Below, piece after piece: positions 36,405-45,101 of a DNA stretch of 64,000 nucleotides. The notes under the pieces are model-generated. The model ran no database searches and was not told the origin of the DNA. It was given only the letters and a program-made list of their open reading frames with translations. The stretch's first letter is position 1. The number at the start of each line of letters is the position of its first letter. Both the position numbers and the translations under genes were made by a program. Source of the stretch: Bacillota bacterium (GTDB lineage: Bacteria > Bacillota_A > Clostridia > Lachnospirales > Lachnospiraceae); contig JAEZTQ010000033.1 of assembly GCA_023443625.1 (NCBI GenBank), forward strand, positions 7,097-71,096. The letters are read 5' to 3'.

Positions 36405-37871
36405 TTACCCCATTAATTGAACCCCATTTTTCGTTTGGACATCAACTTCCTTTTCTATCTTGTCCAGCAACTCAAATATGTGTTTAGACAACATCTCAGC
36501 TTCAGCATAATAATTCTGAGCTTCAGACTTTTGAGAATTTTTAATTGCATCAATTACTTTGTGTCCACAGATGTGGAACTTATTATGTATTTCTTCAATG
36601 GCATTCCAATCCTCCTTAATCGAAGGATGTCCGACAGATACTGTATGATAGAAATGACCAAACGCACATTTTGTACTATTTGTTTGAAGAGGATATATTT
36701 TACCTTCTTCTACAATGGTTTTTAAAGTTGCTACCCAATTTCCATGGGCTGTTCTGGCCTTTCTAATATTCATCTTAAATTCTTCATTGGTAATGTTATG
36801 CACACTACCGCTTAAAGAAGCAAATAAATTCTTTGTAATTTCAGACATTCTATCATCCATGTTGGTTATTTGATTCGCCAGTTCCGCGCACTTCTCTGAA
36901 TCAATAAAAATCGTCTGTGCCATGGAATGAAGTTTTTCTGCATCTGTACTAGATGTTTCCATTGCAATATTTATTTCTTCTGTGGAAGTTTTTACCCCCG
37001 CCATAGTTGTGTTCACTATTTGGACATCATCGATTGTCCTATTTAGTAATTCCATATTGCTTTGCATGGTTGCATATACATCATCAATTTTACTGCTCAT
37101 TTCTGAGGAGGCTTCAATGGTATTTACCATGCTTTGTCTTCCGTTATCAGCCGCAGCTTTGATATGGGTCATAAAAGAGCTCATTCCCTCTAGGCTTTTC
37201 TTCGTATTTTCAGAAAGCTTTCTTATCTCAGAAGCTACAACTGAAAATCCTTTACCATTTTCTCCAGCTCGTGCCGCTTCAATGGTTGCGTTCAAGGATA
37301 GCAAATTCGTCTGCTCTGCAATGGCTCCAACACTGCTGACAATTTCATTTACCTTGTTGACCAATTCAAACAATTCATCTATCTTAGTACTCATAATTGT
37401 TGAATTTTCCATTACGTTTTCCTTTAGTTTATTTATTTCAGCTAATTTACGTATACTTTCATTGTTTCTTTCAATCAATTCCTTAGATGAATCCGTAAGT
37501 CTTTCCAGTGTTGTGGATGAAGCATTTACGGATTCTGATACTACATACATACTTGCAGTCGTTTCTTCTACGATTGCAAGGTTTGATTCACTGAGCTCTG
37601 CTGTCTCTTTTGCATAATCACTAAGATCATAGGATATCTGGGACATATTTACATCATAGCTACTCATCTGGGTTACAAGTTCAAGTAAATCCTTAGCAGA
37701 TATTGAAATCATTTCTTCATTTTTAAAGAAACGATCACATATATCATATACTTCTTTGTGTAAATCATATTTTATTTCCGGTAGTGTAATCTCTTTTCCT
37801 TCCATTTTGTTATTGATGTAATTTACAATACAGCGAGCTTCCTCACAATCACCTTGTTTTCTAAAGAACAT
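36405..37871 (-). CDS. Soluble methyl-accepting chemoreceptor with C-terminal CZB domain
   Basis: 488 residues without signal peptide or membrane helix, so it is cytoplasmic. Residues about 60-350 form the coiled-coil signalling domain, with the hairpin tip region [21 protein letters not shown] (in part) that binds CheA/CheW. The C-terminal CZB zinc-binding domain shows [12 protein letters not shown] and the [10 protein letters not shown] helix, supplying three His and one Cys. CZB receptors sense zinc or hypochlorous acid. The short N-terminal part is of unknown sensory function. No other chemotaxis gene lies nearby. Confidence 0.92.
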   Translation of the reverse strand: MFFRKQGDCEEARCIVNYINNKMEGKEITLPEIKYDLHKEVYDICDRFFKNEEMISISAKDLLELVTQMSSYDVNMSQISYDLSDYAKETAELSESNLAIVEETTASMYVVSESVNASSTTLERLTDSSKELIERNNESIRKLAEINKLKENVMENSTIMSTKIDELFELVNKVNEIVSSVGAIAEQTNLLSLNATIEAARAGENGKGFSVVASEIRKLSENTKKSLEGMSSFMTHIKAAADNGRQSMVNTIEASSEMSSKIDDVYATMQSNMELLNRTIDDVQIVNTTMAGVKTSTEEINIAMETSSTDAEKLHSMAQTIFIDSEKCAELANQITNMDDRMSEITKNLFASLSGSVHNITNEEFKMNIRKARTAHGNWVATLKTIVEEGKIYPLQTNSTKCAFGHFYHTVSVGHPSIKEDWNAIEEIHNKFHICGHKVIDAIKNSQKSEAQNYYAEAEMLSKHIFELLDKIEKEVDVQTKNGVQLMG

Positions 37872-38072
37872 AATAAACCTCCAAACTTTAGTAAAATATA
37901 CATGTTGCCAAATTCTAGCTTAGCAGTAGCACTTATCAAAAGAGCTATTATTTACAACTTATATTACTACAAAAATCCAATAGTTTCTATACCCTTTATA
38001 AGAAAACTTCAGTATAATCGCTTCTAAGGATAACTAACATAAATCTCTATTTTGGAAGCTTCCGAAGATGTA

Positions 38073-38156
38073 TCATAATAACTCTGCCATAAAAGGTTCA
38101 AAAGCTATCTTGTAGTTTGGAAGCCACACGCCAAATATATAGTCACGGGCTTTACT
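38073..38156 (-). pseudogene. Possible remnant of a GyrI-like effector domain
   Basis: A short open stretch directly behind the phosphotransferase stop reads SKARDYIFGVWLPNY... and ends at TGA 38073. The I-x-G-x-WLP pattern is typical near the end of GyrI-like/AraC effector-binding domains (compare NNIYGTWLP in the regulator at 57.9 kb). It has no start codon or ribosome site. At 27 codons it may be chance. Confidence 0.25.
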
Positions 38157-39008
38157 ACAACTTGCTTAAACGATCTCTAATCTCAATCACAATATCACTT
38201 TTTTCTTCCTCTGTACGATTGCTATGTAATTTCCTTACTAATAATGGAAGGATATACGGCTCACAAGACGGCAGCTCTTGACCTGAAAGTTTTTCATATG
38301 CATTGATAAAGGCAGGTATTATAAGGTCTTTCTTATCTAAGTAAAAATCAATCAACGCCTGTGAAACACCCTCAAAATTTGTTTCTTCTTTTGGGGTATA
38401 CATCCATATATATTCGGCAATATCATACATGGGATTACCAACACCAGAATTCACCCAATCAATTAGCTTATATTCTCCTTGGCTAACAATTATATTATTT
38501 GGGTTAGGATCACCATGGCACACAGAGACACCACTTGGAAGGCTTTCAATTAAACTTATCATACGTTTTTTTCTTCCATTGATAAATACTCTGTGGTTTC
38601 CACTTCCCATATAAAACTATGATTTATATTCTTCCAATTAGGTATCTTAATCTTATGTACTTCATACAATGCTCTAGCAGTACCCTTGATATCCTCATAA
38701 AAATTACTTTCAAAAAGATCAATCAACATCTCATTAGAATTTACTTTATCAATTTCCCATTGCATTTTTTCCTTAATTGTCATACCACAGTATTTTTCCA
38801 TGATATATCCAACTCGACCATCCAACTCTACTATCTCGAAGACTTCTGGACAGGGAACCTGATTTTTATATGCATCTTTCATCTTATCGTATTCCCATTT
38901 TAAGGAATTAAATGATTCTCCTGCATTATAAAGTTTAATCACCTTACACTTCTCATAGTCAAACACTTCAGCTGTCGCACCTTTACCTATCAGTTTCCCA
39001 ATATTCAT
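38155..39008 (-). pseudogene. Frameshifted APH/choline-kinase family phosphotransferase
   Basis: Two overlapping frames make one kinase-like protein of about 285 residues. The first (39008 to 38559, 149 aa, from MNIGKLIGKGATAEVF) holds the N-lobe with a glycine-rich loop. The second continues with the catalytic VCHGDPNPNNII and the metal-binding LIDWVNSG. The switch point is a run of seven A near 38575: with eight A the frame reads EEKKRMISL without interruption. It is either a real one-base deletion, a phase-variable tract or an assembly error. Substrate class (aminoglycoside, choline or other) is unknown. Confidence 0.85.
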
Positions 39009-39110
39009 CTTACGTACCCCATTTCATAAAATTTATTAATGCTTTATTTCATCTTTAAATATTTATAATTTTTACCTTGTATATATCCTTCATAATCCCT
39101 TTCATGGTAT

Positions 39111-39320
39111 CTAAGCTTCTGGTGTTTCATACCCATACTTTAATGCAGCATCAATAATATGTATGTTGGAGGTTAATAGATCTTTTCCTGCTAATGAAAG
39201 TCGTCGATACCGGATATATTCCATAGCAGTCATATCAAGGACATTCCGAAATAAATGATTTATCAAGGTACTGCTTATATAGAAGTGACCAGCCAAACCA
39301 TGAATGGTTAACTCTTCCAT
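39111..39320 (-). pseudogene. AraC-family HTH fragment
   Basis: 69 codons match the start and middle of an AraC-type double helix-turn-helix: GLAGHFYISSTLINHLFRN (first HTH) and HIIDAALKYGYETPEA (start of the second). It stops exactly where an FTRAF-type motif should follow. No ribosome site precedes the ATG and an in-frame TGA lies just upstream. It is a decayed regulator. Confidence 0.75.
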
Positions 39321-39496
39321 AAGATTTTCTGTTCACAAAACCAAAACCATAATTCCGTAATTACAAATTACTCCTACCTTTATTTTACTGTATAATTCCT
39401 ATTGATACAATCGAACATGATATTATTTTCTTTAACTATCTTCTATCCTATCCCTTTAAGAGATTTTAGCATTACGCTCCTCTTTAACGTAAAATA

Positions 39497-39527
39497 TGAG
39501 CTGGTTCCCATAGACCAAACCAGCTCA
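39497..39527 (-). terminator. Terminator of the PI-PLC operon
   Basis: A 10-bp perfect stem (TGAGCTGGTT with AACCAGCTCA) is followed on the minus strand by ATATTTTACG. It lies 62 bp after the last gene of the operon. Confidence 0.7.
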
Positions 39528-39589
39528 TTACATAGTATAGACTTGCTTTTTCCAATAAGAAATACTTAGATGATAGCGATAGGTGATTA

Positions 39590-39976
39590 CTAGTCAATTG
39601 AGTAATTATTCCATTCAATCTTCACTATTTCAGGCTTCTCACTGTTATATCTGACCGTATGCACCGATCTGGTACTGCTGTAGATACTAAGTTTATACGT
39701 ATCCCCGCTTTTATCGGTAAATGCCAGATATCCCGCACCAGAACCGAAACCTTTGGGTCCCTGGGCATCTACATTGATTACATAATCATAAAACCCTGGA
39801 GAACCTGTCAGGGTAATGCCATATACGCATCCACCATCATTAAATTTTATAATATCATGAAGCTGTGACGAATTATTAATGGAAACCTCTGAATTGACGG
39901 TCATTCCATCCCTACGCTCAGCTTTGGAGTTTTCTCCTAATTTTGTTGCTGTAAAATCTGAAATCGGATATCCCAT
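39590..39976 (-). CDS. Small beta-rich protein of unknown function
   Basis: 128 residues, GGGAGG 6 nt before ATG 39976, no signal peptide. The sequence is rich in Gly, Ser, Tyr and alternating beta-like segments (VNSEVSINNSS, GYLAFTDKSGDTYKLSIYSS, HTVRYNSEKPEIVKIEW), suggesting a compact beta-sandwich, perhaps lectin- or actinoporin-like; this is only an impression of pattern. It follows the surface protein by 44 bp and is the last gene of the PI-PLC operon. Confidence 0.7.
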   Translation of the reverse strand: MGYPISDFTATKLGENSKAERRDGMTVNSEVSINNSSQLHDIIKFNDGGCVYGITLTGSPGFYDYVINVDAQGPKGFGSGAGYLAFTDKSGDTYKLSIYSSTRSVHTVRYNSEKPEIVKIEWNNYSID

Positions 39977-40020
39977 AATATTACCTCCCTGGTATAATTT
40001 ATATTGATTAACTACTTTAA

Positions 40021-42828
40021 CTACTTCCTCTTAACAGTAACCTTAATTTCTGCTCTTATGGAGCCATATTTTGCAAATACAGTGTCTGTACCCGTTGATT
40101 TGGCAACTGCTTTACCGGTTTTAGATCTGATTACTATGATAGATTTTTCTGATGTTCCCCAGGTAATCTTATCCGCTGTAATGCCGTAGCCGACAGCTTG
40201 ATAGGTATAGGCATCTCCCAGAGTAAGGCTGGTTTTCTTCTTCACTATATTGATATAGGCCTTTTTAACGGTAATTACCGTTGTCAGGGTTTTCTCTACC
40301 TCCCCAAATCTTACAACAGCTTTAATTGTTGCCTCTCCTTCCTTCTTGGCTGTTACCTTTCCGTCGGCTGTTACGGATGCAATTTTGGAATTGGATGAAC
40401 TAAAGGTAATGACAGGATATAAGTCATCTTCTGAATCCAGCTCCTTGAGGCTATCCGTAAGGTTGATGTCAAGATTGATCTTCTTTCCCGTATTTCCACC
40501 TATATAGAGGATCTCCTTTGCTGTCATGGTGAGCTTATCTATCTCCTCACGAAGCATTTCACCATCATCCAAAACAATCACATACTCAGAATCACGGGTA
40601 AAAGGAAATTCAGCAAAACCCTTTTGATCCAGTTTAATGGCATATTGGAATTCCAGCTTTCCTGTAGAAGGATTATAGTAGAAGAGGTTTGCTGTCTTAC
40701 CCGCTTTCTCAATATCCACATATAAGGATAGATATGCTTTAAAACCAAAGCTTCCTTCCTGACTTAAACTAAGAGAAATCAAATCCTCCGATTTGTCTGA
40801 AAGTTGCTCCTTAAAGTCTGCCAATACCTGTTGTGGAATACTTCCCCTTCCCAATACCGCTTTCATATTCACATCATGAAAGGGGCTTGTAACCCCGGAT
40901 TTGGTCAGTGCGTTTAGACTTCCACCCGATATTCTCCATCTAATATTGTCGCTAAATTGAAAGGTCACTGTGGTTTGGGTTGTAGCTATGATTTCAATAA
41001 TAGAAGCTGGAACAGTATCTGTAGCGCTCATATCTATCACAACTTCCCCTAACTTGGCATTCTTAAGGTTCTCTCCGATTTCATCCCAGCTCGTTTCAGT
41101 GCCTATAGCCTGGTATACCGATATTGTAGGAATAAGGCCTGTTCCTGCACTGGAACTTGGGGTTGTTGGGGTTGCTGTTGGCGTCGGCGTTGCTGTTGGC
41201 GTTGCTGTTGGTTTTGGCGTTGCTGTTGTCGTCGGCGTTGCTGTTGGCGTTGCTGTTGGTGTCGGCGTTGCTGTTGCTGTCGGCGTTGCTGTTGGTGTTG
41301 GCGTTGCTGTTGGTGTCGGTGTTATCGTTGGCGTCGGCGTTGCTGCTAATGGCAGTCTGGTTATATATATGGTGTAGTCTCTTGAACTATACGTATCTTC
41401 TGAGATAACTTTAATCTTTATCTCATTGATACCCACCTTCAGAGGAATGGGTGTAGTAACCTCTCCGTCTATGAAACTCCAACTAGCTCCTTCACTAACC
41501 TGTATAGAAGGTTGATATGAGCTTACACTATTATCCACTGTAGCTGATACGTTATTACCGTCTATCACCGCCGAAGGCAAACCAATATCTAGTAAAATAC
41601 TTTGACTGCTCAACTTGCTTATACTAAGGGTAGCGTTGATATGTTGTAAGGTGTAATTCATCTCCCCCCTGTCATTTAGTTTGGCCTCCGTGAGAAAACC
41701 CATGATATAATCTCCTGGTACAGTGGTATCTTTTACAGGATACTCCGGCACCGGAAGCACGGACAAGCAGTTTAACGCATTATCCTCATTTACAAAACCA
41801 ATATAACTCATTCCAAAAGGCATTATCTCCATTAATGGATCATTACGATTTAAATATATATCCATATACTTTATGGTTACTATTTTTTTCGTAATAGAAA
41901 AATCAATGCTTTTTGAAGCACGATAATCTTCACCCTCTGGTATGGATATGGTCACGGTATAATCTCCTGCATTAATAGGCTTTTCCTTGCTGCTGTAGCT
42001 TGTATTCCCCCTGCCCTCATAATAGTAGTTAAAATCACCCAGATAACCATCTACTCTAGGTGTGCCAGTATAGCCACTCTGCCCAATACCAGAATATTCA
42101 CTGTTCTGTCCGTCAATACCAGATATTTTTCCACCCCCTGAGACTACCTTAAGGCTAAAAGAACTATCTTCATAACATAAACCTCCATTCATTTGATACT
42201 CTATAGTAGCCGTCGTTCCTTCAGGTTGTGAGCTAACCTTCACATTTGTTATCCACTCCAGGGTAGTACTATCTTGATATACTAGTGGCGTCTCCGTAAC
42301 AAGTGTAGATACTCCGCTACCTAAGACTGAATATGACATGTCACTTACAGGAAGCTGTGGAAGAACATACTGATATACTATTTCTCCCTTATTTGCAGCT
42401 ATATTAAGAGTATATGATTTTAAGCCACTATAAATCGCCTTATTAACTTTCACATGAATACTAGGGCTTTTTATCTCAGTACACCCCTCCGCTTTGATTA
42501 TACAAAAGATCTCATAGTCTCCAGGCATATAGCCGTAATAAGTAAAATCATAATCTCCTAAAGTATCATATGCCGTAAGGTTCATGGAACCCCAGGAGTG
42601 TTTTTCCCACCATTGGTATTCCACTGGTTTTCCGTTGGTAGCGTGGGCAGATATGGTAATTGGAACCCTGTCATCGTCCATACAAGATCCTGACAAGGGA
42701 CCTTCTGTCTGTTGGTCAATTATGATCTTAGGCTCTTCTTCCTCTGCACTTACCTGCACTACAGCTATATTAAGCACCATACATAAAGTTAATACTAGAC
42801 TAAATAATTTTTTTAAAGCTTTTTTCAC
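40021..42828 (-). CDS. Large secreted multidomain surface protein
   Basis: 935 residues. Signal peptide (about 1-29, ending VQVSA). The N-terminal half contains MBG/Ig-like repeats (for example SYTGTPRVDGYLGDFNYYYEG, SIPEGEDYRASKSIDFSI) and a cadherin-like beta-sandwich (about 420-490). A Thr/Pro/Ala linker (about 495-558) follows, then a further beta region and a C-terminal Big2 domain (ASVTADGKVTAKKEGEATI) plus a degenerate copy. No LPxTG or S-layer repeats, so the anchoring mode is unknown. Its ATG overlaps the PI-PLC stop by 4 bp (ATGA), which couples their translation. Confidence 0.9.
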   Translation of the reverse strand: MKKALKKLFSLVLTLCMVLNIAVVQVSAEEEEPKIIIDQQTEGPLSGSCMDDDRVPITISAHATNGKPVEYQWWEKHSWGSMNLTAYDTLGDYDFTYYGYMPGDYEIFCIIKAEGCTEIKSPSIHVKVNKAIYSGLKSYTLNIAANKGEIVYQYVLPQLPVSDMSYSVLGSGVSTLVTETPLVYQDSTTLEWITNVKVSSQPEGTTATIEYQMNGGLCYEDSSFSLKVVSGGGKISGIDGQNSEYSGIGQSGYTGTPRVDGYLGDFNYYYEGRGNTSYSSKEKPINAGDYTVTISIPEGEDYRASKSIDFSITKKIVTIKYMDIYLNRNDPLMEIMPFGMSYIGFVNEDNALNCLSVLPVPEYPVKDTTVPGDYIMGFLTEAKLNDRGEMNYTLQHINATLSISKLSSQSILLDIGLPSAVIDGNNVSATVDNSVSSYQPSIQVSEGASWSFIDGEVTTPIPLKVGINEIKIKVISEDTYSSRDYTIYITRLPLAATPTPTITPTPTATPTPTATPTATATPTPTATPTATPTTTATPKPTATPTATPTPTATPTTPSSSAGTGLIPTISVYQAIGTETSWDEIGENLKNAKLGEVVIDMSATDTVPASIIEIIATTQTTVTFQFSDNIRWRISGGSLNALTKSGVTSPFHDVNMKAVLGRGSIPQQVLADFKEQLSDKSEDLISLSLSQEGSFGFKAYLSLYVDIEKAGKTANLFYYNPSTGKLEFQYAIKLDQKGFAEFPFTRDSEYVIVLDDGEMLREEIDKLTMTAKEILYIGGNTGKKINLDINLTDSLKELDSEDDLYPVITFSSSNSKIASVTADGKVTAKKEGEATIKAVVRFGEVEKTLTTVITVKKAYINIVKKKTSLTLGDAYTYQAVGYGITADKITWGTSEKSIIVIRSKTGKAVAKSTGTDTVFAKYGSIRAEIKVTVKRK
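41157..41346 (-). repeat. Low-complexity TPTPTA(T) linker repeat
   Basis: A run of GGCGTTGCTGTT-type units (plus strand) encodes Thr/Pro/Ala dipeptides linking two halves of the surface protein. It is in frame and coding, not a CRISPR or non-coding array. Confidence 0.9.
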
Positions 42829-44159
42829 TCTTCATTTCCTCCCTTACCAATATCATCCTCTGTGTCATCCACCCAGAAGATTTTTTCATTAATGGGTGCA
42901 GCTTCTGCTCTTAATGACCAATGACACCCCCTGCTTCTTTCGCTTTCTACACGAATCTCCAGTAAGCCCTGGAGAATCCCTCCCTTTATTATGGTAAATG
43001 CTCCGTTGGTACCATCCGTCCAGTGGGAACGAATCTTCATCCAAGTAATAACATGACCTTCGGGGCATTTGATATTCCAGGTGTGGGTCTGCCATTTAGC
43101 GAATTCATAATCCCTTTTAAAGACCTCATTACATATTTCCCTAGAACCGGCAAAGTACCTACTTCCAGCTTGCAAGGTCTCACTTCTTTGCGTCATTGCA
43201 GGTATCTGTTTTGCCCCGCCCATCAAAGCAAAGATTTCACTATACTTAGCCGGAATGTTACCTCTATCCAAATTCTTTCTCACAATTTCATAAATAGTAT
43301 CAGGGTACCAGTTGATATAATCACGCATTATAATATTTACGGGACTTTCCGCCTTCTGTTTATATACCCAGTTGTTCAGTATTTTGCCATCCCTCTTCTC
43401 AATTACCTTTGGAGGATTAATTGCAGGCGTTGAAATGGCCTGAGCCACAAAGAAACATTGGGGATGGCTCTTCTTCCATTGCCTTTTCCTTTCATCCAAA
43501 AAGGCCGGTATATTAGAGGTACTACCCTTATAAATGGATTCCTCATAGGGCGACCAAATACCTTTATTCCTTGGTGTAAGATAATCCTTATTACAGGTAT
43601 TTTTGCTGTTCCAAAAGATAATAATCCGGTAATTATTCTCCCTTATCTCCTCAAAGGTAAGCTCCGTATTTACCAAGGCTTTAGGTACTATATAGTCTTC
43701 CCATATAGTTGCCTGTATCAGCTTTACTACCTTTTCTTCACATTCGTCCTTTAGCTCCTGAAAGTCCAGAAGGAGTAACTCACCTGGGGCAACCTCTACA
43801 AATCTATTAATCTGCTCCAATATTGTCTTTAACTTGCTTCCAGTTACTGATCCATGGCAGATAACAACGGAATTATCTTTCATCTTGCAGCGTAAATCAA
43901 GATAACGAATTCCTGACAAGAGCTGGGCCGTCAGATTATAGTCCTGTGTTTTTGCATAGGCATCTCCTATATTGCCCACTTCACGCATACTATAGGTTGC
44001 ACTGTCATGACTGCCCGGAATAACCGTATCCACAACTTTTACCTTACCCTCTAAAAAACTCATCCACAGAGCCAGGCATCGGTTGGCATACCCAACAGGG
44101 CATTCATCCTTTTCTTTTCCCTCCAGCTGATAAAAAATATCCTTACTAAATCTACTCAT
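42825..44159 (-). CDS. Phosphatidylinositol-specific phospholipase C-like protein
   Basis: 444 residues. The PI-PLC X-domain has both catalytic histidines in context: H51 (IPGSHDSATYS) and H102 (VICHGSVTG), 51 residues apart as in Bacillus PI-PLC (50). GIRYLDLR supplies the active-site Arg. The C-terminal 100 residues look like a beta-sandwich binding domain (WNIKCPEGHVITWMKIRS). No signal peptide is visible, which is odd for an enzyme whose relatives are secreted. AGGGGAGGGGG precedes ATG 44159. It heads a three-gene operon with the surface protein and the 128-residue protein. Confidence 0.88.
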   Translation of the reverse strand: MSRFSKDIFYQLEGKEKDECPVGYANRCLALWMSFLEGKVKVVDTVIPGSHDSATYSMREVGNIGDAYAKTQDYNLTAQLLSGIRYLDLRCKMKDNSVVICHGSVTGSKLKTILEQINRFVEVAPGELLLLDFQELKDECEEKVVKLIQATIWEDYIVPKALVNTELTFEEIRENNYRIIIFWNSKNTCNKDYLTPRNKGIWSPYEESIYKGSTSNIPAFLDERKRQWKKSHPQCFFVAQAISTPAINPPKVIEKRDGKILNNWVYKQKAESPVNIIMRDYINWYPDTIYEIVRKNLDRGNIPAKYSEIFALMGGAKQIPAMTQRSETLQAGSRYFAGSREICNEVFKRDYEFAKWQTHTWNIKCPEGHVITWMKIRSHWTDGTNGAFTIIKGGILQGLLEIRVESERSRGCHWSLRAEAAPINEKIFWVDDTEDDIGKGGNEE

Positions 44160-44190
44160 TATCCCCCTCCCCTATTAATCACCTTCATAT

Positions 44191-44280
44191 CCGGCCTTTT
44201 GTGATACCTGCAAACTTTTGGGCCGTAGGTACTAGCCCTCCATGCTTCCTTTTCAAGGCAATATGGAGGGTTAGTGCCCA
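44191..44280. ncRNA. Pseudoknot-like conserved element, copy 2
   Basis: This copy has the same crossing stems as the one at 32.3 kb: ACCTGC (44206-44211) with GTAGGT (44225-44230), and TGGGC (44219-44223) with GCCCA (44276-44280). A 12-bp hairpin (CTAGCCCTCCAT with ATGGAGGGTTAG) is inserted in the loop. On the plus strand two positions form G-U pairs where the minus strand has A-C mismatches, which favours a plus-strand RNA. Yet it sits 31 bp upstream of the minus-strand PI-PLC ATG and 120 bp upstream of the plus-strand regulator. Confidence 0.45.
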
Positions 44281-44400
44281 TTCCATCAGTTAAAGCTTAG
44301 CACTGATTTATATAATTGGTAAAATTATCACAAAATTGTGATTGGATTTTTTTAGAAATTAACTTATGATATAATTAGAAAAAAGAAATGGAGTGAGAAG

Positions 44401-45090
44401 ATGAAAAAGCCATGTATCCTCATGGTTGAGGATGAGAAAAAAGTATGCGACCTAAACCGTGAGTATCTGGAAGCCCAAGGTTATGAGGTCTTTGTTGCAG
44501 GTACTCTCTCCCAAGCCAGATTTGCCATAGAAGAACACGCACCAGATCTCATCCTCCTAGATGTCATGCTCCCAGATGGTCAGGGTTTTGATTTTTGTGC
44601 TGAACTGCGTAATAAGACAAACGCCCCCGTTATCTACCTGACCAGCAGGAGTGAGAACGAGAGCGTTATTAAGGGTTTATTGTTAGGAGGAGATGATTAC
44701 ATCTCCAAACCCTATGATATGTCTATCTTGGGAGCACGAATCGCCGCGCAGCTGCGCCGAGCAGGTGTAAGCTATGCTGGGCATATCGAACTCCCCCCTC
44801 TCTCCATAGATATCCTCTCAAGAAGGGTTACACTGGAAGGTCAGGATATTATTCTGCCTCCCAAAGAATTTCAACTCCTTTGCTCCCTTGCTATGGCTGC
44901 CGGAAAACGTGTCAGCGGCTTGGAACTGTACCAACGAACCTGGAATGCCCAGGATAAGGACTGGGAGCATATTCTATCAGTCAATATATCCAGACTGCGT
45001 AAACATCTGGGATTGAATGAAACAAGTACCTTTGAGATCGCCAATGTACAAAAGAAATATTACGTGCTACGTAAGATTCGTTTTATGTAA
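44401..45090 (+). CDS. OmpR/PhoB-family response regulator
   Basis: 229 residues. Receiver domain with the acidic pocket (VEDE, 9-12), phospho-acceptor D54 (LLDVMLPDG), Thr in YLTS and K103 (SKPYD). The C-terminal winged helix (about 128-229) ends in SVNISRLRKHLG and a beta-hairpin. GGAGTGAG lies just before ATG 44401, and a TATAAT box lies near 44371. The presumed partner kinase is the convergent gene 12 bp beyond its stop. Confidence 0.95.
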   Translation: MKKPCILMVEDEKKVCDLNREYLEAQGYEVFVAGTLSQARFAIEEHAPDLILLDVMLPDGQGFDFCAELRNKTNAPVIYLTSRSENESVIKGLLLGGDDYISKPYDMSILGARIAAQLRRAGVSYAGHIELPPLSIDILSRRVTLEGQDIILPPKEFQLLCSLAMAAGKRVSGLELYQRTWNAQDKDWEHILSVNISRLRKHLGLNETSTFEIANVQKKYYVLRKIRFM

Positions 45091-45101
45091 GGGACAATAA
45101 T

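Noticed and set aside
36982..37617. 211-codon plus-strand frame antisense to the chemoreceptor
   Set aside because: It mirrors the heptad-rich coiled-coil coding strand; the minus-strand gene has full signalling and CZB motifs.
41157..41346. Periodic repeats resembling an array or CRISPR
   Set aside because: The units are short, have no spacers and encode an in-frame Thr/Pro/Ala linker of the surface protein.
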